From NCBI GenBank assembly GCA_016712505.1, contig JADJQY010000002.1, positions 496,001 through 560,000 on the forward strand: a stretch of DNA of 64,000 nt, given 5' to 3'. Of this stretch, positions 50,964 through 63,288 are shown piece after piece. The DNA comes from Candidatus Eiseniibacteriota bacterium (GTDB lineage: Bacteria; Eisenbacteria; RBG-16-71-46; CAIMUX01). Position numbers and translations under genes: made by a program. The notes below the pieces were generated by a model, which saw nothing but the letters and a program-made list of their open reading frames with translations, made no database searches and was not told where the DNA came from. Within the stretch, counting starts at the first letter, position 1. The number at the start of each line of letters is the position of its first letter.

Positions 50964-53366
50964 TCAACGCAGCCAGGCGAGCTTTCGCGTCCGCTCTTCC
51001 CGCCCGCTGCTCAGCACGATGTAGTAGATGCCGTTGGCCGCCGGCCGTCCGGCGTCATCGCGACCGTCCCAGTTCCGCGCCCCGGTTCCGGCCTCGAGCC
51101 GCCCCTGGTGCAGCGTGCGCACCACACGCCCGTCGAGCCCCACGATCCGGAGCTCCGCCTGCGCTGCCCGCGGCAGGTGATAGCGAATCTGCGCCACGCC
51201 GCGTGCCGGATTCGGCTCGGCCGGCAGCAGTTCGAGCCGATCGACCGCGGCCAGTTCCTCGACACCGGTCGCATCTTCGGGCCAACCGCCAAAGGCACCG
51301 GTGGCCGCGAGCGCGAAGGGCTGGCCCTCGGCCCGCGGAACGTTGAATCCCTGGATCGAGATCGTGTAGTCGCCGACCGGCGGGTTGTTCAGGCGCACCG
51401 ATTCCTCGACGTTTCTCCGATCGGCCGTGCCACCAGTGGTCGACTGGCCGCCGGTGTAGACGTTCCCCTTGTACTGGGCGCCGCCCGGGGCCGTGACCAC
51501 CAGGTCGAGGTCATTGACCAGGGCGATTCCCGCGCCGCTCGCCGCAGGGTAGTCGGTCCAGACCAGGGTGATCTCCAGCGGCTCGTCGCTCGTGTCGACG
51601 TTGTAGACGAAACTCGCGGCGCCACCGGTGGCGAGCGGATCGCCCTGCTCGATCCGGAGCTCGCGTGCATCGCCCTCGAAGTAAAGCCCGTCGTCGAGCA
51701 GAATCCGGCCCCAACCCTCATTGTTGTTCGGCTGATCTGCGGTTCCCATGTCGCGACCGCTGTTGACCAGGACCGCCTTGACCAGTGCGCCACTCGGGCT
51801 CACCGGATCGGAGCCACCGGTGGAACCGAGCGGGTAGAACCCGTCCAGGAAATACTGCCGCACCAGAGCTGCCATTCCGGCCACCGCCGGGGTGGCCATC
51901 GAGGTGCCCTGGAACGGGCTCCCCTGCGTGTTGCAGGTGGGAGACGGAGGATTGCCGCTGTTGTTGTCGGCCGAGGTGATGAAGCGCGGGTCCTGTCCTC
52001 CGGGGGCGGTGACGGTCGGCTTCAGTCGCTGATCGCTCGCCGGCCCCCGCGAGGAGTAAGAGGCGACGTTGTTCTGGTTCGGCGCCTGGTCGGTCGACCC
52101 GACGCTGATGCAGTTCTTTGCCGTGGCCGGCGACCCGACGCTCGATCCGCCCGGGCCGGAATTGCCGTTGGCGAAGAGGATGAGGAACTCGGGGTGCGAC
52201 CACATGAACTGATCGATGTTGACGCAGTAGGTGTCGTAGCCGTTGGTGGTCGAGCCCCAGCTGTTGGTGTGAATCCGCGACCCGAGAGTGTACGACTCGT
52301 TGTAGGCGGCCGTGAGCGTTCCCGGGACCGAGAGCAGACCGAGCAGGCAATCGAGGAAGCCGTCGTCACCGACATCCTGGAGTGCGAGCTTGGCCGCGTG
52401 AGCCATCCCCGCGTGGTTGGTGTTCCCTGGGTTGATGTACGACTGATCGCCGGCCACGGTGCCGCAGACGTGGGTGCCGTGTCCGGTGCCGCATCCATCG
52501 TGCGTGTTGCCGCCGAGGTTCGAGTAGCTCACCACCTTGCGGTGGGTCGGACCGGGGTTGGCCACCGCCGGATCGCGGAAGAAGCAGGAATTCCAATCGA
52601 GCCCGGAATCCATCACCGTGACGATCTGCCCCTCGCCGTGCAATCCCTGGTCCCAGATCGGGGTGAGTCCGGTGGTGTTCGACTGGACCACCCACTTGGT
52701 CGTGTTGTTCCAGGCGATGAACTCGGGCTGCTCCTCGATCCACCAGGTCTCCTCGTCCTGCGCGAGCTGGGGAAGGAGGCCACGCTCCGCCTCGAGCAGA
52801 ACCAGCTTCTGCGCTCCATCATCGATCGTCTCCAGCACGGTGGCGCCCAGCGCGCGGAAGCGATTCGCCGCGCCCCGCTCGTCCTCGAAGACCCGGACGC
52901 GGAGAGTCAGATGCCGTGCCTCCCGCCGGGCCGGGCTCTGGAAGATCTGGCTGCCGATTTCCGGCGACAGACGCCAGGCCGGCTCGAATGCCCCGACCCA
53001 GCGGACCCCAGCCAGGGCGCGGACCGCTTCGACCTGGTCGGCGCGGAGGCGGACCAGGTAGGCATTCTCCGGCAGGTAGGCGACGGCCAACCCGCCCAGC
53101 GCGGTCAGGGTCTCGCTCTCCTCCTGACCCACCGGTCCGACGAACTGGACGATGTAGGGGGTCAGGGTCGCGGGACGGGCGCCGAGCGCGAGTTCCGGTG
53201 CGACGGACGGAATCGAGACCAGCGGATCGAAAACCGCACCGCGAAGATGGACGCTCGACCCATCCGCCAGGCTGGGGGCGAAGACGGCGGCTCCGAAGGC
53301 GAGGCCGATGGCACCGAGAGCGCGGCTGCGCGACGGCGTCGACCAGGCGAGGTGGGGACCTGACAT
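50964..53366 (-). CDS. Secreted subtilisin-like (S8) protease with C-terminal sorting-type domain
   Basis: 800 residues. Signal peptide (about 1-34), an I9-like propeptide (TPYIVQFVGPVGQEESE), then the S8 catalytic domain: Asp in VMDSGLDW (about 255), His in GHGTHVCGTVAGD (about 296), oxyanion Asn in FANGNSGPGG and Ser in GTSMATPAVAG (about 490). A P-domain-like beta region (VWTDYPAASGAG to YTISIQGFNV) and the shared FlgD-Ig-like end (EPNPARG, NWDGRDDAG, NGIYYIVLSS) follow. ATG after AAGGAGG. Divergent from a second S8 protease. Confidence 0.92.
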   Translation of the reverse strand: MSGPHLAWSTPSRSRALGAIGLAFGAAVFAPSLADGSSVHLRGAVFDPLVSIPSVAPELALGARPATLTPYIVQFVGPVGQEESETLTALGGLAVAYLPENAYLVRLRADQVEAVRALAGVRWVGAFEPAWRLSPEIGSQIFQSPARREARHLTLRVRVFEDERGAANRFRALGATVLETIDDGAQKLVLLEAERGLLPQLAQDEETWWIEEQPEFIAWNNTTKWVVQSNTTGLTPIWDQGLHGEGQIVTVMDSGLDWNSCFFRDPAVANPGPTHRKVVSYSNLGGNTHDGCGTGHGTHVCGTVAGDQSYINPGNTNHAGMAHAAKLALQDVGDDGFLDCLLGLLSVPGTLTAAYNESYTLGSRIHTNSWGSTTNGYDTYCVNIDQFMWSHPEFLILFANGNSGPGGSSVGSPATAKNCISVGSTDQAPNQNNVASYSSRGPASDQRLKPTVTAPGGQDPRFITSADNNSGNPPSPTCNTQGSPFQGTSMATPAVAGMAALVRQYFLDGFYPLGSTGGSDPVSPSGALVKAVLVNSGRDMGTADQPNNNEGWGRILLDDGLYFEGDARELRIEQGDPLATGGAASFVYNVDTSDEPLEITLVWTDYPAASGAGIALVNDLDLVVTAPGGAQYKGNVYTGGQSTTGGTADRRNVEESVRLNNPPVGDYTISIQGFNVPRAEGQPFALAATGAFGGWPEDATGVEELAAVDRLELLPAEPNPARGVAQIRYHLPRAAQAELRIVGLDGRVVRTLHQGRLEAGTGARNWDGRDDAGRPAANGIYYIVLSSGREERTRKLAWLR

Positions 53367-53427
53367 TGAGACCTCCTTGGGGCGAACTCCTGCGTTCGGC
53401 GCGGACCGCGCCGGATGAAGCGCACCG

Positions 53428-53457
53428 AGTATAGCAGAGCGGGCGGAGCGGTTCGAA
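53428..53457 (-). promoter_or_regulatory. Candidate promoter of the minus-strand S8 protease
   Basis: TTCGAA, 18 bases, then a good TATACT -10 on the minus strand, about 60 bases before the start. Confidence 0.35.
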
Positions 53458-53486
53458 ACCGTGCGCGGAACCGCCCGGAATCGCGC

Positions 53487-53515
53487 TTCCGGCGCCGCTA
53501 CACCGCGCGTAGACT
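53487..53515 (+). promoter_or_regulatory. Candidate promoter of the plus-strand S8 protease
   Basis: TTCCGG, 17 bases, TAGACT; predicted start about 53522, ahead of AAGGAGG and GTG 53553. Confidence 0.3.
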
Positions 53516-53552
53516 CCCGTCGGTCCAGTGCAGGAGGAAACAAGGAGGTTCC

Positions 53553-55925
53553 GTGCGCGCCCTCGTTTTGGCCATTGTGCTGCTGTCGATTCCCGCCGCT
53601 GTCTCTCGTGCCATGACTCCGGATCCGACCGCGGAGCGACTCGCGGTCTGGATCGCGTGGAGCGCTGCCGAGGAGGAAGATCTCTCCGCGGCGGCGCGGA
53701 TGCCGATCGCGCTGGCGCCGCGCGCCCTGGAGCGGCTGGCCCGAGCAGGCGTGGAGACGGGGGCGACGGAGCTGACCAACCGTCCCGTCCCGGAGCGCTT
53801 CGTGCAGCACCTGCGTGGCCTCGGGATCGAGGTGCGTCACGCCTCGCGGGCCCTCCGTGCGGTCAGCGCCGACCTGACCCCCGCGCAGTATCGGAAGCTG
53901 TTGCTCGATCCCAGGGTGGGGGCGATCGATGGTCGGCCCTCGTACCTCCGAACGGGAGGGGAGCAGGTTTCCGGTGAGGAGGGGGGCACCCGCGCACCGC
54001 TGGGTGCCGATCCACGGCCTACCCGCGCGCTGCCCGATCCGCGCACGCTGACCCCGGCGCAGTACGGGAACTCCTGGTCGCAGAACGAACAGATCGGGGT
54101 CAACCGGCTGCACGAGCGGGGGTACGCCGGTGACGGAGTGCTGGTCTGCCTGCTCGATGCCGGATCGAACAACCTCCACCCGTCGTTGCTGCAGAGCGAT
54201 CTGGTGGCGATGCGCGACTTCGTCGGCGGCGATGACAACGTGCGGTACACCCCGGGCGACCCGGACGATGAGGCAGGCTCCGACAGTCACGGCACCTACA
54301 CCTGGACGACCCTCGGAGGCTTCGCGAGCGGCAACCTCGTAGGCCCGGCCTACCGTGCGTCCTTCGTGGTCGGTCGAACCGAGTACACCGCGTCGGAAAC
54401 CCGGGTGGAGGAAGACGACTATGTCGCCGGGATCGAGTGGGCGGACAGTCTGGGCGCCGACGTCGTTTCGACCTCGCTCGGCTACCTGAGCTTCGACAAC
54501 GGGTTCGTCTACTCGCCCCAGGATCTGGATGGCCGGACCGCAGTGACGACCCGTGCGGCCGCGTGGGCCGTGCGGCGAGGGATCGTGGTCGTGACCGCGG
54601 CGGGGAACGAGGGGCCGGGAGATCGCACCATCATCACCCCCGCCGATGCGGAGAGCGTGGTCGCCGTGGGCGCGGTCTCCTTCCTCGGGAACATCGCCAG
54701 CTTCTCCTCGCGAGGACCGACGGCACACGGCCGGATCAAGCCGGACATCTGCGCCCGCGGGGTTTCCACCTACTGCGGCACCCGCACCGGCGGCTACGCC
54801 GGCGTGAACGGCACGTCGCTCTCGACGCCGCTCATCGGCGGACTTGCCGCGCTCCTCCGCCAGGCGCACCCGGAGTGGTCCGCGTTCGAGATCGGAGAGC
54901 GGCTGCGGTCTGCCGCGGATCGCGCCTCGGCCCCGGACAACACCTACGGGCACGGAATTCCGGACGGCTTCCGCGCCGCGGAGCTGCCCGGAGGCTCTCT
55001 CGTGGTCGATGCCACTGCGTGGCAGGATTCGGTTCCGACCGGGGGGGCAGGAGACACCCTGGCCAGTCCGGGGGAACGCGGATCGCTCCGGGTCCGGGTG
55101 CGGAATGCCGGACGCGAGGCCACCGCTCCGACCCGGCTCTCTCCCTCGAGCTTGTCCCCGCAGGTGCGCGTCCTTTCCGGATCGTACCAGGTTCCCTCGC
55201 TCGCGCCGGGCGCCTCGCTCTGGATGCCCGCTGACGTGGCCCTCGCCCTCTCGGACAGCGCCTCCGCGCCGGCGGCCGCGCCCCTCTTCCTCTCGGTGCT
55301 GGGGGAGGACGGAACCACCGGCGCCCGTCGGGCACCCCTGCTTCTCGTGCCGCGGCAGTGGTTCACCTTGAACGAGTTTTCGATCCTCGAGGAATGCGGC
55401 CGCCTCACCGGACGGGTTCGTTTCGCCGATCCGATCGGGCTGACCGCGATCCGATTCGAGCGTCGCGCCTCGAACGGCGCACCACTCGAGCCGGTCACCG
55501 ACTGGGTGGCGCTCTCTCCGCAGCGCACCGACTACACCGTGACATTCCCCGCCGCCGCGGTCGAAGCTGCGGAGTATTTCCTCCGGGTCGAGATCCTCTC
55601 CGGACTCTACGAAGAGCTGGCGGGCCCGGCCGAGTTCCTCTCCGATTCGGGTGCGGGGTTCCGGTTCTGCGCCCTTTCCCCCAATCCGCTCGTGGGGAGC
55701 GGGGTGGTCGATCTGATGCTGCAGCTTCCGCGTCCCACGCCGGTGACGGTCGAGCTCTACGATCCCGCGGGACGTCGGGTCGACACTCCGATTCGCGACC
55801 AACGGCTGAGCGGCGGGCAGGTCCTGCCCATCACCCCGGCCTCCCGCCTGGCCTCCGGGCTGTACTTCGTCAAGGTGAGCACCGACTTCGGAAGCGCGTC
55901 GCGCCGTCTGGTTCTGATCCGCTGA
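53553..55925 (+). CDS. Secreted subtilisin-like (S8) protease, second type
   Basis: 790 residues. Signal peptide ending near VSRA, propeptide-like region, then catalytic Asp in VCLLDAGSNNLHP (about 208), His in SDSHGTYTWT (about 247), oxyanion Asn in TAAGNEGPGD and Ser in GVNGTSLSTPLIGG (about 422). The His motif is SHGTYT rather than GHGTHV, marking a different subgroup from its divergent neighbour. Beta domains and a variant of the shared C-terminal domain (SPNPLVGSG, ASGLYFVKVS) follow. GTG start after AAGGAGG. The TonB-receptor gene begins 108 bases downstream. Confidence 0.9.
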   Translation: MRALVLAIVLLSIPAAVSRAMTPDPTAERLAVWIAWSAAEEEDLSAAARMPIALAPRALERLARAGVETGATELTNRPVPERFVQHLRGLGIEVRHASRALRAVSADLTPAQYRKLLLDPRVGAIDGRPSYLRTGGEQVSGEEGGTRAPLGADPRPTRALPDPRTLTPAQYGNSWSQNEQIGVNRLHERGYAGDGVLVCLLDAGSNNLHPSLLQSDLVAMRDFVGGDDNVRYTPGDPDDEAGSDSHGTYTWTTLGGFASGNLVGPAYRASFVVGRTEYTASETRVEEDDYVAGIEWADSLGADVVSTSLGYLSFDNGFVYSPQDLDGRTAVTTRAAAWAVRRGIVVVTAAGNEGPGDRTIITPADAESVVAVGAVSFLGNIASFSSRGPTAHGRIKPDICARGVSTYCGTRTGGYAGVNGTSLSTPLIGGLAALLRQAHPEWSAFEIGERLRSAADRASAPDNTYGHGIPDGFRAAELPGGSLVVDATAWQDSVPTGGAGDTLASPGERGSLRVRVRNAGREATAPTRLSPSSLSPQVRVLSGSYQVPSLAPGASLWMPADVALALSDSASAPAAAPLFLSVLGEDGTTGARRAPLLLVPRQWFTLNEFSILEECGRLTGRVRFADPIGLTAIRFERRASNGAPLEPVTDWVALSPQRTDYTVTFPAAAVEAAEYFLRVEILSGLYEELAGPAEFLSDSGAGFRFCALSPNPLVGSGVVDLMLQLPRPTPVTVELYDPAGRRVDTPIRDQRLSGGQVLPITPASRLASGLYFVKVSTDFGSASRRLVLIR

Positions 55926-56033
55926 TCGCCCGTCCCCCCAAAGGTTTCAAGCTGCCCGACCGGGACGCCGATAGCCAGGGAGAGCGTTCCGCAGGATCGC
56001 GGCAGCCGAAGTCCGAGGTTCGGGGGGATCACC

Positions 56034-58356
56034 ATGTTGTCGACGCGCCCGCGCATCGCGCGACGCAGACATCCGGATGTGCGACCGGGGCGGCGCCTTG
56101 CCTTTGCCTTCGCGCTCGGCGTTGCCCTGAGCTCGTCTGCGGCCGCCGGTGACTTCCAGGACCTGAGCGGCATATCGCTCGAGAGCCTGCTCGCCGAGCC
56201 GGTGGTCGAGACCATGACCACCAGCGCGCAGCGCGCGGGCGATGTTCCGGGCACGGTGTTCGCCTGGACCGGAGAAGAACTCCGTGCGCGCGGCGTCACC
56301 ACGGTCGACGAGGCGCTGGAAGCGGCGCTCGGGGTCGAAGTGGTGCAGGGACTCGACCGCTCGCTCTTCTACTTCCGCGACATCCGCGACGATCTGAACA
56401 GCAAGGTGCTTTTCCTTCTCGACGGCGTGCCGATCAACGACCCGGCGACCGGCGGATTCATCGCCGCCCTGAACTTCCCGATCGCCAACCTGCGGCAGCT
56501 CGAGGTGGTGGTGGGGCCGGGGAGCGCGATCTACGGCGCGAACGCCTTCTCCGGCGTCATCAACGTGCGCACGACCCGTCCACGGGAGCGTAAGGGTTGG
56601 GAGGTCGGGCTGGTCACCGGGGGTGAGCCGCTGCAGTCCGGAGTGAGCCGCGGGATGACCTCGATCGCCTACGCGGCCCCAGTCGGAAGCGCGGCCTACC
56701 GGGTGAGCGCCCACGTGGGCGCGCAAGGTGGGACCGACCTGGTGAATCGGCGGGAGAATCCGTCGGCCTTGCGCCTGCCGGCGGACGGGCATGCCGGGAT
56801 GAAGGCCGGGCGGATCGAGGGGCAGCTCGAGTACAAGAAGACCTGGGTGCAGGTCTCCTACCACGATTTCTCAGCCCAGGCCCAGGGTCTGCCGACTCTG
56901 CCCACGCCGCGGGACCGTCGCGTGGGCGGACTTCTGCTCGGCACGGTCGAGCAGGAGTTCCTCGGCGATGCGTCGCATCGGCTGGTCGGTCGACTCGCCC
57001 TCCAACGCTATCACATGGATCCTGATCTCTGGTCCCCCGCCTTCGGCGCGGTGGACGAAGCGTTCCTGGCCCGCTCGCCGGTTCCGTTGTTGATCGACAC
57101 GCGCGGTGGCATCGTGGTCTACGAGTTCGAGCCGACCGACCGCTTGTATCACGAGATCGACTTCACCGGGAACCGGGTGCCGGGCGGCCGGACTCTCGAC
57201 CCGCGTGGCATCCGCTACCGGGTCGGCGGAGACGACCTCAGCAACCATACCTTCACCGCGAACGAGATCGATCGCGCCTTCCTGCAACTCCGCGGGCAGC
57301 GTGCCTGGGGTGCGGCGGGAAGCGCCACCGTGGGGCTCGAGCTCGACCTCAATCGCACGCGGTCCGAGCGGATGGGGGAGTTCCACGAATCGATGGTGAC
57401 CGCCTTCGGACAGCTCGACCGATCGGTCGGGCCGTTGCGGCTCCTGGCCAGCGGACGCATCGACCGGATTGATCCTCTGGGCACGATCGTGAGTCCGCGC
57501 ATGGCGCTCACCGCGCAGCCGCTCCCGGCGTTGCGAGCCAAGATCTCCTACTCGAGAGCGTACCGTGCACCGACCCTGATCGAGCGCTACTCCAACTACG
57601 AGTACTATGGGGCGCAGGTCCACGGCTCCCCCGATCTGGAGGCCGAAGAGCTGCAGGGCACCGACGCCTCCCTCGACTACACGTTCGAGGGGGGCTTGCG
57701 GTTCAAGGTCACGCGTTTTGACTACGCGGTGGATAATGCGATCGAGAGCGTCCCCACTTCCGGGGCGGGCGGCATCTTCTATCAACACCTCCCGACCAAG
57801 GAGGAGTACTCCGGTCTGTTGCTCGCCCAGGTGGGGGAGCGGGTGGACTACTTCAACGAGTCGACCCGGGGGTTCCGGCGCGGCTGGGAAGTCACCGCGG
57901 ATTGGGCGGCGCGGAGGGGAGCGAAGGCGCAGATCGGCTATTCGCTGGTCTCGGTCGACCGCGCGGTTCCGTTCGTGGACCGCTCCGCGAAACTCCGGGA
58001 CGACTTCGACCGCCAGACGCTGCAAGTCCACCTTGACCTCCCGGTGCGCGGAACCGCGGTCTGGACGACGTTGCGTCTCGGCAACGAGGTGACCGACACG
58101 GTGGCGCGCCTGGTCAACGAAGCGCTCGGGTTGGCGATCGACGAACGACCGCTCTACGACAACTGGCGGCACGCCCAGGTCCAGTGCGGGTTGCGACACC
58201 GTCTCGGTGATCTGTCGGTGAGTCTGGTGGGGAGGAACCTGCTCGGTTCCGATCGTCGCATCTTCAATCTGGCCGGCTACCAGCTCAACCCATCGGCCAC
58301 CCCGGTGCGTTACGACGTGGACGAGAAACCGTACTGCACTCTCGCGGTGACCTGGA

Positions 58357-58364
<8 letters not shown>
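56034..58364 (+). CDS. TonB-dependent outer membrane receptor
   Basis: 776 residues. After a signal peptide comes DLSGISLESLLAEPV, a common N-terminal run of such receptors, then the plug domain (VDEALEAALGVEVVQG, VLFLLDGVPINDP, VVVGPGSAIYGANAFSGV) and a 22-strand-type barrel with SYSRAYRAPTLIERYSNY. It lacks a carboxypeptidase-like or signalling N-terminal extension. Ligand unknown. Its last eight bases overlap the start of a histidine kinase gene, suggesting that receptor and kinase are made together. Confidence 0.92.
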
Positions 58365-60458
<2,094 letters not shown>

Positions 60459-60462
<4 letters not shown>

Positions 60463-60935
60463 GCGGCTCTCGCATCACGGGGGAAGAGATGGCAGACAGC
60501 GGCAACCGGGCGTTTCGGATCCTCCTGGCCGAGGACGACCCCACCAATCAGTACGTCTTCCGGGCCATTCTCATGTCGGCCGGCTACGAGGTCGACATCG
60601 TGGAGAACGGACTACTGGCCCTGGAGCGGGCGCAGAAGTCGAAGCCCGACCTGATCATGCTCGACATGATGATGCCGGTGATGGACGGCTATGAAGCGGC
60701 CTCCCGACTCTGTCTCGATCCCGACATGGATGGGATTCCGATTCTCGCCCTCACGGCCAAGGCGATGAAGGGGGACATGGAGAAATCGCTCGAGGCCGGG
60801 TGTGACGACTACATGTCGAAACCGATCAGCCGCCTGGCCCTGGTCGAGAAGGTGGAGTCGTGGCGGGGGAAGCCGGCCGAGGACTGGATGCCGGCCCGTC
60901 GTGCCCGGCGCGGGGGGCACGCGGCCAGCGCCTGA
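60459..60935 (+). CDS. Single-domain response regulator (CheY/DivK-like)
   Basis: 158 residues. A receiver domain (RILLAEDDPTNQYVFRAIL, phospho-Asp in LIMLDMMMPVMDGYEA, Thr/Lys in ALTAKAMKGD and YMSKPIS) plus a basic tail, with no DNA-binding or enzyme output. It likely passes phosphate on in a relay from the hybrid kinase. ATG 60459 overlaps the kinase stop; ATG 60489 after GGGGGAAGAG is an alternative. Confidence 0.9.
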
Positions 60936-61021
60936 TCGCGCGGGACGGGGACCGAGAAGGCGGAACGCCGCTCCGCCGGCTCTCGGGCGCGGCGACCTGA
61001 AGCATGCGGCGAAGAAACGAA

Positions 61022-61051
61022 GAGGCGGTCGAGTCAGGACTCGACCGCCTC
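61022..61051. terminator. Bidirectional terminator between convergent units
   Basis: GAGGCGGTCGAGTC and GACTCGACCGCCTC pair over 14 bp with a two-base gap (13 bp with a four-base loop). On the minus strand CTTCGTTTCTTC follows, a fair T-tract; on the plus strand TCTGCATCG follows. It separates the receiver gene from the minus-strand OB-type protein. Confidence 0.65.
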
Positions 61052-61074
61052 TCTGCATCGTACCTGTCCGATCT

Positions 61075-63015
61075 CTAGCGCAACACCATCAGCTTGCGCG
61101 AGAGTTCCTTTCCGTTCGACTGCAGCCGGTAGAAGTAGGTTCCGGCCGCAACCCGGGTGCCGTCCTCGCGGGTTCCATCCCAGTTGATCAGGTGGGAACC
61201 GGCGGTGAGGGTGGCATCGGTCAAACGCCGAACCACCCGGCCGCCGACGTCGATCACCTCGAGGGTGACCGGAGCCGCAGACGGGAGGCGCAGCACGATC
61301 TGGGTCGAACCGGTGAACGGATTCGGGCGGTTCTGCGACAGCAACCACTCACCATCGAGGCTGGGATCGACCGCGGTGGGGGAGCAGTTGGGGCTATCGA
61401 AGAGCAGCAGGATGTCGTTCCCGCGGCTGGTCCGCGGCGCGATCCGGTACTGACTGAACGAGTAGCGCAGGATGCCGGTCATGTCGACGCGGTCGCCGAT
61501 GCACGGATCGTAGGAGACGTTGCTGATTCCGTTGAGGTCGCAGCCCGCAGTGTCGGGGAGCTGCTTGAGCAGCCACTCACGGAAGACCGGGCCGGGCGTG
61601 CCGGCCAGGGAGTCGACCGTGGCGTTGGCGATCTTGACCAGCGAGTACTCGTACGGCTCGGCGACCTTGTTGGTCGAGCGGTACTTGATCTGGGCTGCGG
61701 TCACGGTCTGAACCACCGGGTTGCCGCCGAACCCGGCATTGGTGAAGTTGTCGTGCCCGGCCAGATAGGCGATCTGGGTGGCGCCATTGAACTCCGTCAC
61801 CTGACCGGTCACCTGGACCTGATCGCCCACGTTGATGTCACCGGTGCGGGCGACGCGCGAGTAGATCCCGTCCCAGGTGCCGCCGTCGGCGTCCTGCAGG
61901 TAGTAGAAGTTGCTTTCGGTGGCGGTCAGCTTCCCCTGGATCGTGACCACCTCGTTGAGCAGCGGGGAGACGTCGCTCACCGCCGGATTGGTCACGAACT
62001 GGATCTGCTGGATCGGGGTGATCCCGGAGCGGAAGTTCCGCGTCTGATTCGGGTTCCCGGTCAGCCCGCCTTCGGACTGCACGTTGTTGACGATCACCTG
62101 GTCCGGCGCCCCGTTGGGCAACGGCTCGGTGGTCAGGGTCACCATCTTGTGATTCGCATCGTCCCGCTGGGCGGAGAGAACCAGGAAGCCCGAGGCCAGT
62201 TCGTAGTTGTTCGCGTCCTCGGAGGAAGCTTCCTGCACGCCGACCCCGAACTGCACCCGGACCTTGTTCGTCGCGGTCGCGTAGGCTCCCTTGAGCGTCG
62301 GCTTGCACGGTGCCCCGAGGTCGTTCTCGCAGTCGCGCGGGGCGAGCTTGTACTTGCCGAAGCTGTAGGTCAGCACTCCCTGGGCGAACGAGAACTGCGT
62401 TCCGGCGGTCGGGATGTCGTACTCGAAGTCGTCCCCCGGCTTGGCGGAGTAGTTGTCGACCAGGAGCGAGTCGCCGGTGCCGATGGTCGCCGTGGTCGAA
62501 AGGTACCACTCGTTGAAGGCATCGGCCTGCCGGGAGAAGAGGGACGGATCGGCGACGTCCACCCGCACCAGGACCCCTTCATAGGCCTCGGCCAGCGCGC
62601 CGGTGTCGTTGATATCCGAGATCCGGAGATTGACCGGGGTGGGGATGGTTGCGCTGCCGATCACTTCGGTCGAGCCGCCGCCCACCGTCATGTTCAGCTC
62701 GGTGAAGTCGAAGAACTCTTCGATCGTTCCGGAAACGTTGACCAGATCTCCCTTGTGCACCGTGTGGTTGGTGTTGGTGAAGACCCAGACGCCGCTCCAT
62801 TGCCTCTGATAGGTCGGATCGGGCGTCGGCTCCTGGATGAAGTAGCCGAACTTGCCCACGCCGGTCACAACGACGTTGTCGCACTGCACGAACGATCCCG
62901 GCGTGACCACCCCAAGCTGGATGTCGAAGATCGAGGTGTCGGCCGCGGCCGGGCGCGCGCTCATTCCGCTCGCCGCGCAGATTCCCAGCAGGAGCGCGGT
63001 AAGGCGCAGTTTCAT
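61075..63015 (-). CDS. Secreted OB-fold-like repeat protein with C-terminal sorting-type domain
   Basis: 646 residues. Signal peptide ending near ARPAAA. Two clear and probably three domains have the form of the OB-like module found beside extracellular nucleases: GKFGYFIQEPTPDPTYQ with VHKGDLVNVSGTIEEFFDF (N-terminal), and SNFYYLQDADGGTWDGIYS with VGDQVQVTGQVTEFNGATQ (central). Others begin EAYEGVLVRVDVA and PYEYSLVKIANATV. No nuclease domain is present. The shared FlgD-Ig-like end (RPNPFTGST, NWDGTREDG, AAGTYFYRLQ) closes it. ATG 63015 follows GGAGGG at 11 bases. Confidence 0.78.
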   Translation of the reverse strand: MKLRLTALLLGICAASGMSARPAAADTSIFDIQLGVVTPGSFVQCDNVVVTGVGKFGYFIQEPTPDPTYQRQWSGVWVFTNTNHTVHKGDLVNVSGTIEEFFDFTELNMTVGGGSTEVIGSATIPTPVNLRISDINDTGALAEAYEGVLVRVDVADPSLFSRQADAFNEWYLSTTATIGTGDSLLVDNYSAKPGDDFEYDIPTAGTQFSFAQGVLTYSFGKYKLAPRDCENDLGAPCKPTLKGAYATATNKVRVQFGVGVQEASSEDANNYELASGFLVLSAQRDDANHKMVTLTTEPLPNGAPDQVIVNNVQSEGGLTGNPNQTRNFRSGITPIQQIQFVTNPAVSDVSPLLNEVVTIQGKLTATESNFYYLQDADGGTWDGIYSRVARTGDINVGDQVQVTGQVTEFNGATQIAYLAGHDNFTNAGFGGNPVVQTVTAAQIKYRSTNKVAEPYEYSLVKIANATVDSLAGTPGPVFREWLLKQLPDTAGCDLNGISNVSYDPCIGDRVDMTGILRYSFSQYRIAPRTSRGNDILLLFDSPNCSPTAVDPSLDGEWLLSQNRPNPFTGSTQIVLRLPSAAPVTLEVIDVGGRVVRRLTDATLTAGSHLINWDGTREDGTRVAAGTYFYRLQSNGKELSRKLMVLR

Positions 63016-63149
63016 GATGTGGTTATCCCTCCTCGGTGGATAGTGAGTCGGTCGACCCGGACCGTACTTCCAGAGCGCGGGTCGGCTGCCCGGAACCGGT
63101 CTGTCCCCCTGCGGGACGCAACCGGGCAAAGCTCCCTGAAGGCGGCGAA

Positions 63150-63179
63150 AGTATAAGAACTTCCAGTGGTTCCGGTCAA
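63150..63179 (-). promoter_or_regulatory. Promoter of the OB-type protein gene
   Basis: On the minus strand TTGACC, 18 bases, TATACT: the clearest promoter in the window. It predicts a leader of about 130 bases. Confidence 0.6.
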
Positions 63180-63288
63180 TGCGGGGGTGGTTAGGAGTGG
63201 ATGAGGAGGAGCCGGAGCGCGCCGACGCCCCGGCCGCCTGCCGCTCCAGCCGCTAACCCGTTGCGGCACCGATTCCCGGTCTCAGGGC

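Noticed and set aside
51108..53363. Plus-strand open frame of 751 codons opposite the S8 protease
   Set aside because: Arg/Val/Asp-rich shadow of a clear protease gene, with no ribosome site or known domain.
53440..53465. tRNA T-arm, because of GGTTCGAAACC
   Set aside because: The flanking bases do not complete a five-pair T-stem and no acceptor, D or anticodon arms are visible; the region fits a divergent promoter.
53367..55802. Extension of the minus-strand S8 protease into a 1612-residue protein
   Set aside because: The extra part is antisense to the second S8 gene, and a signal peptide with AAGGAGG starts at 53366.
60802..63156. Plus-strand open frame of 784 codons opposite the OB-type gene
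   Set aside because: Shadow frame; the opposite strand has a signal peptide, known domain patterns, a promoter and a terminator.
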